From Catellatospora vulcania (GTDB lineage Bacteria > Actinomycetota > Actinomycetes > Mycobacteriales > Micromonosporaceae), in NCBI RefSeq assembly GCF_009720385.1, contig NZ_WARX01000017.1, forward strand, positions 186,001 to 250,000: a stretch of DNA of 64,000 nt, given 5' to 3'. Positions 14,745 to 23,128 of this stretch are shown piece after piece; positions within the stretch are counted from its first letter, which is position 1, and every line of letters begins with the position of its first letter. The notes beneath the pieces were generated by a model. It saw only the letters and a program-made list of their open reading frames with translations. It was not told where the DNA came from and did not search any database. The translations under genes and the position numbers were made by a program.

Positions 14745-16055
14745 TCAGTCCTGCTTGGGGGGTTCCTCGGGGTTGCCCTCGTCGTGGCTGGGGAGGTCGT
14801 CGAGGCCGCTGAGGTCGAGGACGGTGGTGTCGGCGGCGGCCGCGTAGGCGGCCGGGTCGGCGAAGTCCTCGTCGTCGGGCAGCAGGTCGGGGTGGTCCCA
14901 CAGGGCGTCGCGGCCGGACACGCCGCGGTGCTCGGTGAGCGCCGCCCACAGCGCGGCGGCCTCACGCAGCCGCCGGGGCCGCAGCTCCAGCCCGACGAGC
15001 GCGGCGAACGTCTGCTCCGCCGGACCACCGGCGGCGCGACGGCGGCGGAACGTCTCGGAGAGGCGTACGACGTTGGGCAGGCGGTTGCCCGCGGCCTGCT
15101 CGACCACGTGCGTCACCCAGCCCTCGACCAGGGCGAGCACGGTCTCCAGGCGGCGCAGGGCGGCCTGCTGCTGCGGGCTGTCGTCGGGGGTGAAGACGCC
15201 TTCGAGCTGCAGCTCGGCCATCGACTCGGGGTCGGCGGGGTTGACCCGGCCGAGCGCCTCCTCGATGGCCTCGCGGTCGACCCGGATGCCGTTGGCGTAG
15301 GTCTCCACCGCGCTGAGCACGTGCCCGCGCAGCCACGGCACGTGGCCGAAGAGCCGCTGGTGGGCGGCTTCGCGCAGGGCGACGAACAGGCGCAGCTCGC
15401 CGGAGTCGACGTCGAGGCCGTCGCCGTACGCCCGGAGGTTGGCGGGCACGAGCGCGGCGGTGCCGCTCGGGCCGAGTGGCAGGCCGATGTCGCCGGCGGA
15501 GAGCACCTCGACGGCGAGCTTGGCGAGCGCGGTGCCGAACTGGCCGCCGAACAGCGCGCCGCCGAGGCTGCTGATCATCGCGGCCATCGGGCCGAGCTGG
15601 GCGCGGGCCTCCGGCGGGACCAGGTCGCCCATGGCGCTGACCATGCGGTCGGCGACGGGGTCGGCCAGCTTCCGCCAGACGTCGAGAGTGTTGAAGATCC
15701 ACTCGTTGCGGTTCCACGCGGCGGTGGTGAGCACGCCGCTGGGCAGGGCGGTGGCCGGGTCGAGCCACAGGTCGGCCAGGCGCAGCGCCTCGTCGACCTC
15801 GGCGCGGTCGGCCGCGGTGACCGCCGGGTCGCCCTCGCTGTTGAGCGCGGTGGTGGCGACCTGCCGGGCGAGGTCCCAGTTGACGGGGCCTCCGCCGCTG
15901 GAGCTCATCGCCATCAGCTGCTGCAGCCCGGCGAGGAACTGCTGCATCTGCTGCGGGTCGTTGGGATCTGGTGGTTGGCCGCCAGGAAGGGCGAACCCGA
16001 ACGGGGTGTCAGGCACGCCCTCCACCGTACGCGAAGTTGAGCCCAAGTGACTCAT
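14745..16055 (-). CDS. DUF2342 (zincin_2-like) protein, Rv3195 family
   Basis: 436 residues. Starts near PDTPFGFALPGG, with a Met/Gln-rich segment (NDPQQMQQFLAGLQQLM). The core LRLFVALREAAHQRLFGHVPWLRGHVLSAVETY is the family signature; databases label it zinc-dependent metalloprotease, but here the motif is RExxH, not HExxH. Many residues around ANGIRVD and LALVEGWVTHV also fit the family. Divergent neighbour of the PDZ/Lon-type protease, as in M. tuberculosis. ATG at 16055; GTG codons near 16016-16025 are possible starts, as none has a good RBS. Confidence 0.85.
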   Translation of the reverse strand: MSHLGSTSRTVEGVPDTPFGFALPGGQPPDPNDPQQMQQFLAGLQQLMAMSSSGGGPVNWDLARQVATTALNSEGDPAVTAADRAEVDEALRLADLWLDPATALPSGVLTTAAWNRNEWIFNTLDVWRKLADPVADRMVSAMGDLVPPEARAQLGPMAAMISSLGGALFGGQFGTALAKLAVEVLSAGDIGLPLGPSGTAALVPANLRAYGDGLDVDSGELRLFVALREAAHQRLFGHVPWLRGHVLSAVETYANGIRVDREAIEEALGRVNPADPESMAELQLEGVFTPDDSPQQQAALRRLETVLALVEGWVTHVVEQAAGNRLPNVVRLSETFRRRRAAGGPAEQTFAALVGLELRPRRLREAAALWAALTEHRGVSGRDALWDHPDLLPDDEDFADPAAYAAAADTTVLDLSGLDDLPSHDEGNPEEPPKQD

Positions 16056-16111
16056 ACCCCCCGCGTGATCGGGGACAAGTCAGGGTCCGGCGGGGTGGCG
16101 GACCGCTTGGA

Positions 16112-16117
16112 TAGGCT
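16112..16117 (+). promoter_or_regulatory. -10 box of a leaderless transcript (PDZ protease)
   Basis: TAGGCT lies seven bases before the ATG at 16125, consistent with a leaderless mRNA. It favours 16125 over an in-frame GTG at 16047 that would overlap the divergent gene. No clear -35. Confidence 0.45.
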
Positions 16118-16124
16118 GGCCGCC

Positions 16125-17198
16125 ATGAGACGTCGCGGGTTGACTGTGGTGCTGGGCGCACTCCTGGCCGTGCTGCTGCTGTTCGCCATCGGGCAGGTGA
16201 AGGTGCCCTACGTGGTGGAGAGCGCCGGCCCCACGGTGGACACGCTGTCGGCCGTCGACGACAAGGGCGAGGTCTGCACGCCCGGCGCCGCCGGAGCCGG
16301 GGCGGGCTGCCACGAGGTCATCTCGGTCACCGGCGGTCCCGCGGTCTCGAAGTCCGACGGGCAGCTGCGGCTGGTCACCGTCAACGTGCAGTCGTCCACC
16401 GACCTGGTCTCGGTGATCCGGGGCTGGTGGTCCGACGAGGAGGCGGTCGTCCCGTACGAGCTGCTGTACCCGCCGGACGCGAGCCGCGAGGAGATCGACC
16501 AGCAGGGTCAGGAGGACTTCAAGAACTCGCAGTCCAGCGCGGAGACCGCGGCGCTGCGCGAGCTGGGCTACCCGGTGCGGATCGCGGTGGAGAAGGTCGT
16601 CGCGGGCGGGGCTTCGGACGGCAAGCTCAAGCCGGGCGACGTGATCGACACCGTCGACGGCGCGGCGGTCACCTCCAACGGCAAGCTGCTGGAGCTGATC
16701 CAGGCCAAGCCCGCCGGCAGCACCATCAAGCTCGGCGTCACCCGGGACAAGGCGCCCACCACGGTGGAGGTGACCACCAAGCCGGCCTCCGCGACCGACG
16801 ACACGCCGCGGGTGGGCATCGAGGTCAAAACCGAGCAGCCGCACCCGTTCACGCTGAACATCAAGCTGGACGACATCGCCGGCCCGAGCGCCGGGCTGAT
16901 GTTCGCGCTCGGCATCATCGACAAGCTCAAGCCGGAGGACCTCACCGGCGGCAAGGTCATCGCGGGCACCGGCACCATCGACGACGAGGGCAACGTCGGG
17001 CCGATCGGCGGTATCCCGCAGAAGCTGTACGGGGCGAAGGCGGCCGGTGCCAAGATCTTCCTGACCCCCGCCGCGAACTGCGAGGAAGCCAAGGCGAACG
17101 CGCTGCCCGGCCTGCCGCTGGCCAAGGTGAGCACCCTCGACGACGCGCTGGCCGCGCTGGCGACCGTGCGTGCCGGGGGTACCCCGCCTTCCTGTTAA
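16125..17198 (+). CDS. Membrane-anchored PDZ / Lon-type (S16) serine protease, Rv3194c family
   Basis: 357 residues. MRRRGLTVVLGALLAVLLLFAIGQ is an N-terminal membrane anchor. The PDZ domain is in the middle (VEKVVAGGASDGKLKPGDVI through GSTIKLGVTRD). The C-terminal Lon-type peptidase domain has the catalytic Ser in GPSAGLMFALGI and the Lys in GGIPQKLYGAK. The active site is expected outside the membrane. Orthologs lie between the DUF2342 and UPF0182 genes in mycobacteria, the same order as here. Start chosen from the leaderless -10. Confidence 0.92.
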   Translation: MRRRGLTVVLGALLAVLLLFAIGQVKVPYVVESAGPTVDTLSAVDDKGEVCTPGAAGAGAGCHEVISVTGGPAVSKSDGQLRLVTVNVQSSTDLVSVIRGWWSDEEAVVPYELLYPPDASREEIDQQGQEDFKNSQSSAETAALRELGYPVRIAVEKVVAGGASDGKLKPGDVIDTVDGAAVTSNGKLLELIQAKPAGSTIKLGVTRDKAPTTVEVTTKPASATDDTPRVGIEVKTEQPHPFTLNIKLDDIAGPSAGLMFALGIIDKLKPEDLTGGKVIAGTGTIDDEGNVGPIGGIPQKLYGAKAAGAKIFLTPAANCEEAKANALPGLPLAKVSTLDDALAALATVRAGGTPPSC

Positions 17199-17210
17199 TC
17201 AGCTGAGAAA

Positions 17211-17241
17211 ACGCGGGGCCCCGGCTGCCGGGGTCCCGCGT
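17211..17241 (+). terminator. Hairpin terminator after the PDZ protease
   Basis: ACGCGGGGCCCCGG, loop CTG, CCGGGGTCCCGCGT: a 14-bp stem with one G-U wobble, 13 bases after the stop codon. Confidence 0.85.
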
Positions 17242-17314
17242 GAAACGGCACGTCAGACGACTCACCGCGGTTCCATTGGGCCTGCCATCAGTGCCACGCT
17301 CTTGCACGGCAACG

Positions 17315-17320
17315 TAGGCT
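17315..17320 (+). promoter_or_regulatory. -10 box of a leaderless transcript (UPF0182 gene)
   Basis: TAGGCT ends six bases before the GTG at 17327, the same hexamer and nearly the same spacing as for the PDZ protease. The terminator upstream (17211-17241) separates the two units, so this gene needs its own promoter. Confidence 0.45.
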
Positions 17321-17326
17321 TCCACC

Positions 17327-20251
17327 GTGGTCAACCGATCAAGTCAACTGCCGCACATGAGCCGTCGTGGACGAGCCTGGCTCATCGTGCTGACCGGCCT
17401 TCTTGTCTTCTTCGCCGTCCTTGGCTGGGTGGTCGAAGCGTGGACCGAGTGGCTCTGGTTCGACGAACTGGACGCGACCCAGGTGTTCACCGGTCAGCTC
17501 GGCACCCGGATAGGTCTCTTCGCGGTGTTCGGCCTGATCATCTGGGCCTTCCTCTTCGGCAACCTGTACCTGGCGTACAAGCTGCGCCCGTTCCTGCCGC
17601 CGACCGGGGTCGAGCAGCAGGCGCTGGAGCGCTACCGGTACCTGCTGGGCCCGCACCTGATGCGCTGGTTCACGCTGGCCGCGGCCGCGGTCGCGTTCTT
17701 CGCCGGGCTGGCCGCGCAGGGGCACTGGCAGCAGTGGCTGCTGTTCGAGAACGCCGTGCCGTTCGGCCAGAAGGACCCGCAGTTCGGCATCGACATCGGC
17801 TTCTACATCTTCAAACTGCCGTTCTGGCAGTACCTGCTGAACACCGGCTTCACCGTGACGGTGCTGGCGCTGATCGGCGCGCTCGGCGTGCACTACCTCT
17901 ACGGCGGGGTGCGGCTGTCCGGCGCGGGCGACCGGATGACCACCGGCGCGCGGGCTCACCTGACCGGCCTGGTCGCGCTGTTCGTCAGCCTCAAGGCGAT
18001 CGCGTACGTGCTGGACCGCCGGGCGCTGCTGCTGGACACCATCTCCGGCACCGACCTGACCGGCGCGGGTTACACCGACATCCAGGCGCTGCTGCCGGCG
18101 AAGGAGATGCTCACCTACATCTCGGTGATCGTCGTCATCGCCATCCTGATCTTCTCGAACGCGGTCATGCGCAACCTGGTGTGGCCGGGCGTCGCGCTGG
18201 GCCTGCTGGCGATCTCCGCGGTGGCCATCGGCGGCATCTACCCGTGGGGCGTGCAGACGTTCCAGGTGGACCCGAGCCGCAACGTCAAGGAAGCGCCGTA
18301 CATCGACCGCACCATCGCGGCGACGCGTGCGGCGTACGGCCTGGACACGGCGACGACCACGCCGTACGCCTCGGACACGGTCGAGCCGCCGGCGTCGCTG
18401 GCGCAGGACAAGACGATCGTGCCGAACATCCGCCTGCTCGACCCGGCCGTGGTCGCCGAGACCTATACGCAGCTGTCGCAGGTGCGCAGCTTCTACCAGT
18501 TCGGCGACAAGCTCGACATCGACCGCTACACCATCGACGGCAAGATCGCCGACTACGTGGTGGGCCTGCGGGAGATCGAGTACAGCAAGCTGACCACCGC
18601 GCAGAGCAACTGGATCAACAAGCACACGGTGTACACCCACGGCTACGGCCTGGTCGCGGCGCCCGCCAACACCACGGTGTGCGCCGGCCAGCCCTACTTC
18701 GTCTCCGGCTTCTTCACCGGCCAGGCGCAGGGCGCCGAGCAGGGCTGCTCGTCGGCCACCGACAAGCTGCCGGTCGACCAGCCGCGGATCTACTACGGCG
18801 AGCGGATGGGCGAGTACGCCATCGTCGGCAAGCCCGACGGCGGTCAGAGCGCCGAGTACGACCGGCCCACCGGCGACGCCACCGACGCCCGCTACACCTA
18901 CACCGGGCAGGGCGGCGTCGACCTCGGCTCGACCTGGCGGCGGCTGCTCTACTCGATCAAGTACGCTGAGTCGAACTTCCTGCTGGCCGACGCGGTCAAC
19001 GACAACTCGAAGATCCTCTACGAGCGCGACCCGCGCACCCGGGTGCAGAAGGTCGCCCCGTTCCTGACGCTGGACGGCGACCCGTATCCGGCCGCGGTCG
19101 GCGGGCGCATCGTATGGATCATCGACGGCTACACGACCAGCGCGAACTACCCGTACGCGCAGCGCATCGACCTGCAGGACGCGACCAGTGACTCGCTGAC
19201 CGGCGACGGCACGTTCCGCCTCGCCCGGCAGGACATCAACTACATCCGCAACTCGGTGAAGGCCACCGTCGACGCGTACGACGGCACCGTCAAGCTCTAC
19301 GAGTTCGACGACAAGGACCCGATCCTCAAGACGTGGAACAACGCCTTCGGCGGCAAGCTGATCACGCCGAAGGCGCAGATCCCGGCGGAGCTGGCGTCGC
19401 ACTTCCGCTACCCGGCGGACATGTTCAAGGTGCAGCGCGACCTGCTCACCCGGTTCCACGTGAACAACGCCAACGACTTCTTCAACGCGCCCGACTTCTG
19501 GGCCGTGCCCAACGACCCGGCCGCCGCCGGCACCTCGGCCAAGCAGCCGCCGTACTACCTGCTGACCCAGCTGCCCGGGCAGACCGAGCCGCGCTTCCAG
19601 CTCACCGCCGCGGTGACCCCGCGGGAACGGCAGAACCTGGCCGCGCTGATCTCCGGGTCGTACGTCGACGGCAAACCGACACTGCAGGTGCTGGAGCTGA
19701 GCAAGGACGGCCGGATCCCCGGACCGGGCCAGGCGCAGCAGCTGATGGAGAACTTCGACGCGGCGCGAACACAGCTCAACATCTGGGGCACCAACGTCGT
19801 CAAGGGCAACCTGCTGTCCCTGCCGTACGGCGGCGGCATGCTCTACGTCGAGCCGATCTACCTGCGCTCCAGCGGGGAGAAGGCGTACCCCCTGATGAAG
19901 AAGGTGCTGGTCAGCTACGGCGACAAGGTGGCCTTCGCGGACACCCTCACCGACGGCATCAAACAGCTGGTCGGCACGACCGCCGGCACGCCACCGGTGA
20001 CCACGCCCAACCAGCCGCCGCCGCCGACGACGGGCTCGCCGACGCTGGCGGCCGCCGCCGAGAAGGTCAACAAGGCCATCGACGACGTGCGGTCCGCCCA
20101 GCAGTCCGGCAACTTCGAGGCGTACGGCAAGGCGCTGGCCGCGCTGGAGGCGGCGATGAAGGAGTTCGAGGCCGCGAGCGGCACGACGCCGCCCCCGGCT
20201 GCCTCGCCCTCCCCGCCGCCGCCCTCGCCGTCACCGGCCACCACCGGCTGA
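17327..20251 (+). CDS. UPF0182 family large membrane protein, Rv3193c family
   Basis: 974 residues. Seven or so hydrophobic segments in the first 320 residues (RAWLIVLTGLLVFFAVLGWV is the first), then a large extracytoplasmic domain (for example GHVYTHGYGLV-like and GPGQAQQLMENFDAARTQL regions), and a C-terminal Pro/Thr-rich and helical tail (residues about 885-974). UPF0182 proteins are conserved in actinobacteria and cyanobacteria, with no settled function. GTG start with a leaderless-type -10. Followed by a strong terminator and an initiator tRNA gene. Confidence 0.93.
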   Translation: MVNRSSQLPHMSRRGRAWLIVLTGLLVFFAVLGWVVEAWTEWLWFDELDATQVFTGQLGTRIGLFAVFGLIIWAFLFGNLYLAYKLRPFLPPTGVEQQALERYRYLLGPHLMRWFTLAAAAVAFFAGLAAQGHWQQWLLFENAVPFGQKDPQFGIDIGFYIFKLPFWQYLLNTGFTVTVLALIGALGVHYLYGGVRLSGAGDRMTTGARAHLTGLVALFVSLKAIAYVLDRRALLLDTISGTDLTGAGYTDIQALLPAKEMLTYISVIVVIAILIFSNAVMRNLVWPGVALGLLAISAVAIGGIYPWGVQTFQVDPSRNVKEAPYIDRTIAATRAAYGLDTATTTPYASDTVEPPASLAQDKTIVPNIRLLDPAVVAETYTQLSQVRSFYQFGDKLDIDRYTIDGKIADYVVGLREIEYSKLTTAQSNWINKHTVYTHGYGLVAAPANTTVCAGQPYFVSGFFTGQAQGAEQGCSSATDKLPVDQPRIYYGERMGEYAIVGKPDGGQSAEYDRPTGDATDARYTYTGQGGVDLGSTWRRLLYSIKYAESNFLLADAVNDNSKILYERDPRTRVQKVAPFLTLDGDPYPAAVGGRIVWIIDGYTTSANYPYAQRIDLQDATSDSLTGDGTFRLARQDINYIRNSVKATVDAYDGTVKLYEFDDKDPILKTWNNAFGGKLITPKAQIPAELASHFRYPADMFKVQRDLLTRFHVNNANDFFNAPDFWAVPNDPAAAGTSAKQPPYYLLTQLPGQTEPRFQLTAAVTPRERQNLAALISGSYVDGKPTLQVLELSKDGRIPGPGQAQQLMENFDAARTQLNIWGTNVVKGNLLSLPYGGGMLYVEPIYLRSSGEKAYPLMKKVLVSYGDKVAFADTLTDGIKQLVGTTAGTPPVTTPNQPPPPTTGSPTLAAAAEKVNKAIDDVRSAQQSGNFEAYGKALAALEAAMKEFEAASGTTPPPAASPSPPPPSPSPATTG

Positions 20252-20267
20252 CGATGACACGGTGAGA

Positions 20268-20308
20268 CGACACGGGGTGAGCGCTGAGACGGCGCTCACC
20301 CCGTGTCG
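20268..20308 (+). terminator. 17-bp hairpin terminator
   Basis: CGACACGGGGTGAGCGC (20268-20284) pairs perfectly with GCGCTCACCCCGTGTCG (20292-20308), then ATTTG. It follows the UPF0182 stop by 16 bases. Confidence 0.92.
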
Positions 20309-20351
20309 ATTTGCGGCTGGTGCGATCAACCGGCTATGGTTTAGAGACCGA

Positions 20352-20425
20352 CGCGGGGTGGAGCAGCTCGGTAGCTCGCTGGGCTCATAACCCAGAGGTC
20401 GCAGGTTCAAATCCTGTCCCCGCTA
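20352..20425 (+). tRNA. Initiator tRNA-fMet (CAU), copy 1
   Basis: 74-base cloverleaf. Acceptor CGCGGGG pairs with CCCCGC and position 1 is unpaired (C1 opposite U72); the anticodon arm CTGGG-CTCATAA-CCCAG has the three G-C pairs of initiators and anticodon CAT. D-arm GAGC/GCTC, T-arm GCAGG-TTCAAAT-CCTGT. No encoded CCA. Followed by a terminator. A second initiator gene lies at 28787. Confidence 0.96.
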
Positions 20426-20431
20426 CGAACG

Positions 20432-20462
20432 AAGGACCCGGTTCCGATGGAGCCGGGTCCTT
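20432..20462 (+). terminator. Terminator after tRNA-fMet copy 1
   Basis: AAGGACCCGGTTCC ... GGAGCCGGGTCCTT followed by CTATAT. It starts six bases after the mature tRNA end. Confidence 0.85.
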
Positions 20463-20468
20463 CTATAT

Positions 20469-20912
20469 GTGGTTAGGGTGCACAGGGTGACAAGGGATGA
20501 CCTGGTCCGGCTGCGGCAGGCCCGCGACCGGATGGACCGCGAGTACGCGCAGCCGCTGGATGTGGCCGCGCTGGCGCACACCGCGCTGATGTCGCCGGGG
20601 CACTTCTCGCGCAGCTTCCGGGCCGCCTTCGGCGAGACGCCGTACAGCTACCTGATGACCCGCCGGATCGAGCGTGCCCAGGCCCTGCTGCGCCGGGGCG
20701 ACCTGAGCGTGACCGAGGTCTGCCTGGCCGTCGGGTTCACCTCGCTGGGCTCGTTCAGCACCCGGTTCACCGAGGTGGTCGGCGAGAGCCCCAGCTCCTA
20801 CCGGGCCCGCGACCACTCCTGGAGCGAGGCCCTGCCTGCGTGCATCGCCAGGTCGTCTCTGCGGCAGGTCAGGAACGGAAAGGCCGAACGGCCCGCCACA
20901 ACCACGGCCTGA
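20469..20912 (+). CDS. Short AraC-family transcriptional regulator (DNA-binding domain only)
   Basis: About 147 residues, essentially one AraC HTH_18 domain: YAQPLDVAALAHTALMSPGH, SRSFRAAFGETPYSYLMTRR, IERAQALLRRGDLSVTEVCL, GFTSLGSFSTRFTEVVGESP. It has no ligand-binding domain. Starts are ambiguous among three GTG codons at 20469, 20478 and 20487, none with a clear RBS. The C-terminal 25 residues are poorly structured. First gene of the tRNA-bracketed segment; its target is unknown. Confidence 0.85.
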   Translation: MVRVHRVTRDDLVRLRQARDRMDREYAQPLDVAALAHTALMSPGHFSRSFRAAFGETPYSYLMTRRIERAQALLRRGDLSVTEVCLAVGFTSLGSFSTRFTEVVGESPSSYRARDHSWSEALPACIARSSLRQVRNGKAERPATTTA

Positions 20913-20925
20913 CCTCCCGCGCGAT

Positions 20926-20955
20926 CAGGGGTGACCGCGATTACGGTCACCCCTG
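20926..20955. terminator. Perfect 12-bp hairpin terminator
   Basis: CAGGGGTGACCG, six-base loop, CGGTCACCCCTG, between the convergent AraC and LuxR-type genes. Confidence 0.85.
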
Positions 20956-21000
20956 TCAATGGTGAGGGTCAGAGCCGGGCCTCATGAAGTGCCGGTTTCC

Positions 21001-21306
21001 TCAACTCCCGACCTTGGCTGCCGGCTGCACGCAGTTGTCGGCGCGTATCACCCCGCGAAGCATCCGATCGCTTGTGCGCGAGGATCCCGGTTCCAGGTCG
21101 AGCCAGCCTCGGCAGACCGCTTCGACGCCGAGTGCGAATCGGCCCTGGGCTTCGCTCTCTTCGGCGAGCTTGGCCAGTTGTTCGCGAACGGTGCGTTCAC
21201 CCATGTGGAGCCTGAGAGCGATAGCGCGATCCGTCGCCCCGTCGCGTAGCAGACGCAAGATGCGAAGCTGCAGGTCGCTGGGGTGAAAGAGCGTGTCCCC
21301 CGACAT
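21001..21306 (-). CDS. Small LuxR/NarL-type HTH regulator
   Basis: 101 residues. An HTH of LuxR type (LQLRILRLLRDGATDRAIAL, RLHMGERTVREQLAKLAEES) occupies the N-terminal two thirds. No receiver or ligand domain. ATG has GAGGAG about seven bases upstream. It is read away from the first small secreted protein gene, whose promoter region lies 230-400 bases on, so it is a candidate regulator of the locus; this is inference. The start of the protein (MSGDTLFHPSDLQ) is typical of stand-alone LuxR HTH proteins. Confidence 0.75.
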   Translation of the reverse strand: MSGDTLFHPSDLQLRILRLLRDGATDRAIALRLHMGERTVREQLAKLAEESEAQGRFALGVEAVCRGWLDLEPGSSRTSDRMLRGVIRADNCVQPAAKVGS

Positions 21307-21533
21307 AGCTCTCTCCTCTTTCTCAAATTATTGGGTTCTCTTGGTGGCCTGGCCGGCTACCGGCATCGATCATCAGCGAATTGCGCCGCGACTGTCAAGT
21401 GCCCCCGAGTCGCCCCAGCCTCCTCATTGGAGGATGATTGTGGCCGAACCGTGTCGGGTTGGCGGAGGGCCCGAACGGGTGGCGAAAGTGGCGGTGTGCA
21501 GGCGTCGGGCCAGCGGATCCGGTCAGCGCCGAA

Positions 21534-21828
21534 CCGCCGGATCCGGCGGGATGGGGCCGCGTGCGTTGTCAGGCTTCGTCGGCCGCGCCTACGGTCTTGG
21601 ACGGGCGCTGGTGTCGGACGCAGGTTAGGGCCATCGCTCAAAAGGGTTGCGGGGACGGTGCTGAAGACACCATCCCCGCGAGGTCATCATCGACAACACC
21701 GTTAGGAGACGGCAATGAAGACCAAGGCAATGGTAGCGGGTGGTGCTGCCAAGGGCGTGCGCGCGACGCTGATCGCCGCTGCGGCGACGGGCGCCGTGCT
21801 CGTGCTCGCAGCCCCCGCGTCGGCGGGC
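21534..21828 (+). repeat. Inverted repeat copy 1 (about 290 bp): promoter, leader and signal peptide
   Basis: Nearly identical, in opposite orientation, to 26778-27066. It begins at the perfect palindrome CCGCCGGATCCGGCGG (21534-21549) and ends with the signal peptide of the first secreted protein. Only a few mismatches are visible, mostly near the two ends. Confidence 0.9.
21597..21679 (+). promoter_or_regulatory. Promoter and 5' hairpin of secreted protein gene 1
   Basis: TTGGAC (21597-21602), 18-base spacer, CAGGTT (21621-21626) form a fair promoter. In the leader, GCGGGGACGGTG (21649-21660) pairs with CACCATCCCCGC (21668-21679) with one mismatch. No T tract follows, so it is more likely an mRNA stability or regulatory hairpin than a terminator. 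Both are repeated exactly before gene 2. RBS TTAGGAG lies nine bases before the ATG. Confidence 0.5.
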
Positions 21829-22116
21829 TGGGGTACCTCGATCCCTGGTGGATACGGCAACGCGCGGACCATCGGCGTTCAGGAGGACTACTTCCAGGCG
21901 TGCGACACCGCTGCCAACAACATCGGCGTCTACGGTCGCTTCATCCTCGCCAACAGCGCCGGCACGGTGGACGTCTCCGACGGCAACGGTTCCGCGGCCG
22001 GATGCGGTGAGCAGGACTGGACCCAGACGCCGTACTGGGCCACCAGGCTGCAGGCGATCCAGCGCGACGGCATTGCGTCGCCGTGGAAGAACACCGACGG
22101 TCCCAGCGGAGTGTAA
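21715..22116 (+). CDS. Small secreted two-cysteine protein, paralog 1
   Basis: 133 residues. Sec signal peptide to about residue 37 (TLIAAAATGAVLVLAAPASA), then a 96-residue mature part starting GWGTSIPGGYG. Two mature cysteines, C63 and C97, probably form a disulfide. The segments GVYGRFILAN, VDVSDGNGSAAGC and YWATRLQAIQRDG are shared with paralog 2; 61 of 96 mature positions match by eye. I recognise no family; it does not look like lactococcin 972. Length, secretion and the adjacent exporter operon suggest a bacteriocin-like or surface-signalling protein, but this is unproven. Confidence 0.82.
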   Translation: MKTKAMVAGGAAKGVRATLIAAAATGAVLVLAAPASAGWGTSIPGGYGNARTIGVQEDYFQACDTAANNIGVYGRFILANSAGTVDVSDGNGSAAGCGEQDWTQTPYWATRLQAIQRDGIASPWKNTDGPSGV

Positions 22117-22148
22117 TAGTTCGGCCCGGGCCGGATGATGTGATTCAG

Positions 22149-22203
22149 GTGCCCGCTTTTGGTGACGGCCGGTCTGGCAAAGCCGTTACCGGAAGCGGGC
22201 ACC
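22149..22203 (+). terminator. Hairpin between secreted protein 1 and the lipoprotein operon
   Basis: GGTGCCCGCTT pairs with AAGCGGGCACC, and an inner stem GGTGACGGC pairs with GCCGTTACC (one G-U). It probably ends the small transcript or attenuates readthrough into the operon 35 bases further on. Confidence 0.75.
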
Positions 22204-22237
22204 GCACCATGCTGCAACAGGATGACAAGGAGGCGGA

Positions 22238-23080
22238 ATGCGTCACTCGGCGAAGATCCAAATTATGGCCCTGATCGCCATGGGGGTGGTCGCTTTGTCG
22301 GGGTGCACGTCGCCGGCCGAACCGAGCAAGCCAGCCGTCGTCGAGCCGTCGATCGGTTCGCCGGCTGCGGTCGCTTCGGTGGAGAGCGTGGCTTTGCCGA
22401 TGGACGCTTACGGCCTGAGCGCGGATCAGAAGATACTGGACGCGCACGCCAGAGATCTGTTGATCCGGGACTGCATGCGCAAGGCCGGGGCAACCTGGCA
22501 GGGAAACAGCGCTGCCACCACAGCTGCGATCAACAGCAACCGCGCGGCGGCGAAGGCCATCCGGTTCGGGCTGGTCGATTCGGCTATCGCTGGTCAATAC
22601 GGCTACCACGGCAAGCCGTTCCCGCCCACCGAGGCCAACGGGGCACGACCCCTCGACGAATGTGTCATGCAAGCCAAACTGAAGATGGGCGAGGGCGCGC
22701 CCCCAGCGGAAGAGTTCACGCTTTCCTTCGATCTGCCGGCGCAGGCCCACGCGCGGACCGTCAACGACAGCCGGTATATCGCGATGACAGAGCGCTGGTC
22801 GGCATGCATGGCCGACAAGGGTTATCAGTTCGAAACACCCGAGGACGCGGCCAAGGACTCGCGCTGGCCGACCGAAACCGCGACCGCGAAGGAAATCCAG
22901 GCCGCCGTGGCCGACGTGAAGTGCAAGAAGGAAGTCGGCTACCTGGACCTTGTGGTAGCGCTTCGAACGGCATACGAACTGCAGTTGATCGAGGAGCACT
23001 CCGAAGTCATGCAGCGGCTCAAAGAATACTATGACAAGCGCGTCAGGCTCGTCACGGACATGATCGCGGGGAACACATAG
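22238..23080 (+). CDS. Cysteine-containing lipoprotein of the exporter operon
   Basis: 280 residues. Signal peptide with lipobox ALSGC (about residues 19-23). The mature part has further cysteines in RDCMRKAG, DECVMQAK, SACMADKG and DVKCKKE, in a helical, charged context; the C-terminus looks like a coiled helix (LIEEHSEVMQRLKEYYDKRV). This resembles lipoproteins often encoded ahead of adaptor/ABC genes in actinomycetes, of unknown function. ATG follows AAGGAGGCGGA (strong RBS). First gene of a four-gene operon; a role as binding or immunity lipoprotein is plausible but not shown. Confidence 0.8.
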   Translation: MRHSAKIQIMALIAMGVVALSGCTSPAEPSKPAVVEPSIGSPAAVASVESVALPMDAYGLSADQKILDAHARDLLIRDCMRKAGATWQGNSAATTAAINSNRAAAKAIRFGLVDSAIAGQYGYHGKPFPPTEANGARPLDECVMQAKLKMGEGAPPAEEFTLSFDLPAQAHARTVNDSRYIAMTERWSACMADKGYQFETPEDAAKDSRWPTETATAKEIQAAVADVKCKKEVGYLDLVVALRTAYELQLIEEHSEVMQRLKEYYDKRVRLVTDMIAGNT

Positions 23081-23128
23081 GATCGGTCGCCGGCGGGCAC
23101 GCCGTGTGTCATACCGGTTACGAGGGGA

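Noticed and set aside
17339-19459. 706-codon open frame antisense to the UPF0182 gene
   Set aside because: Same reason: antisense shadow of a conserved gene.
21715-22116. Lactococcin 972-type bacteriocin
   Set aside because: The mature sequence lacks the Trp/Tyr/Gly pattern of that family, as far as I can judge by eye; the function is left open.
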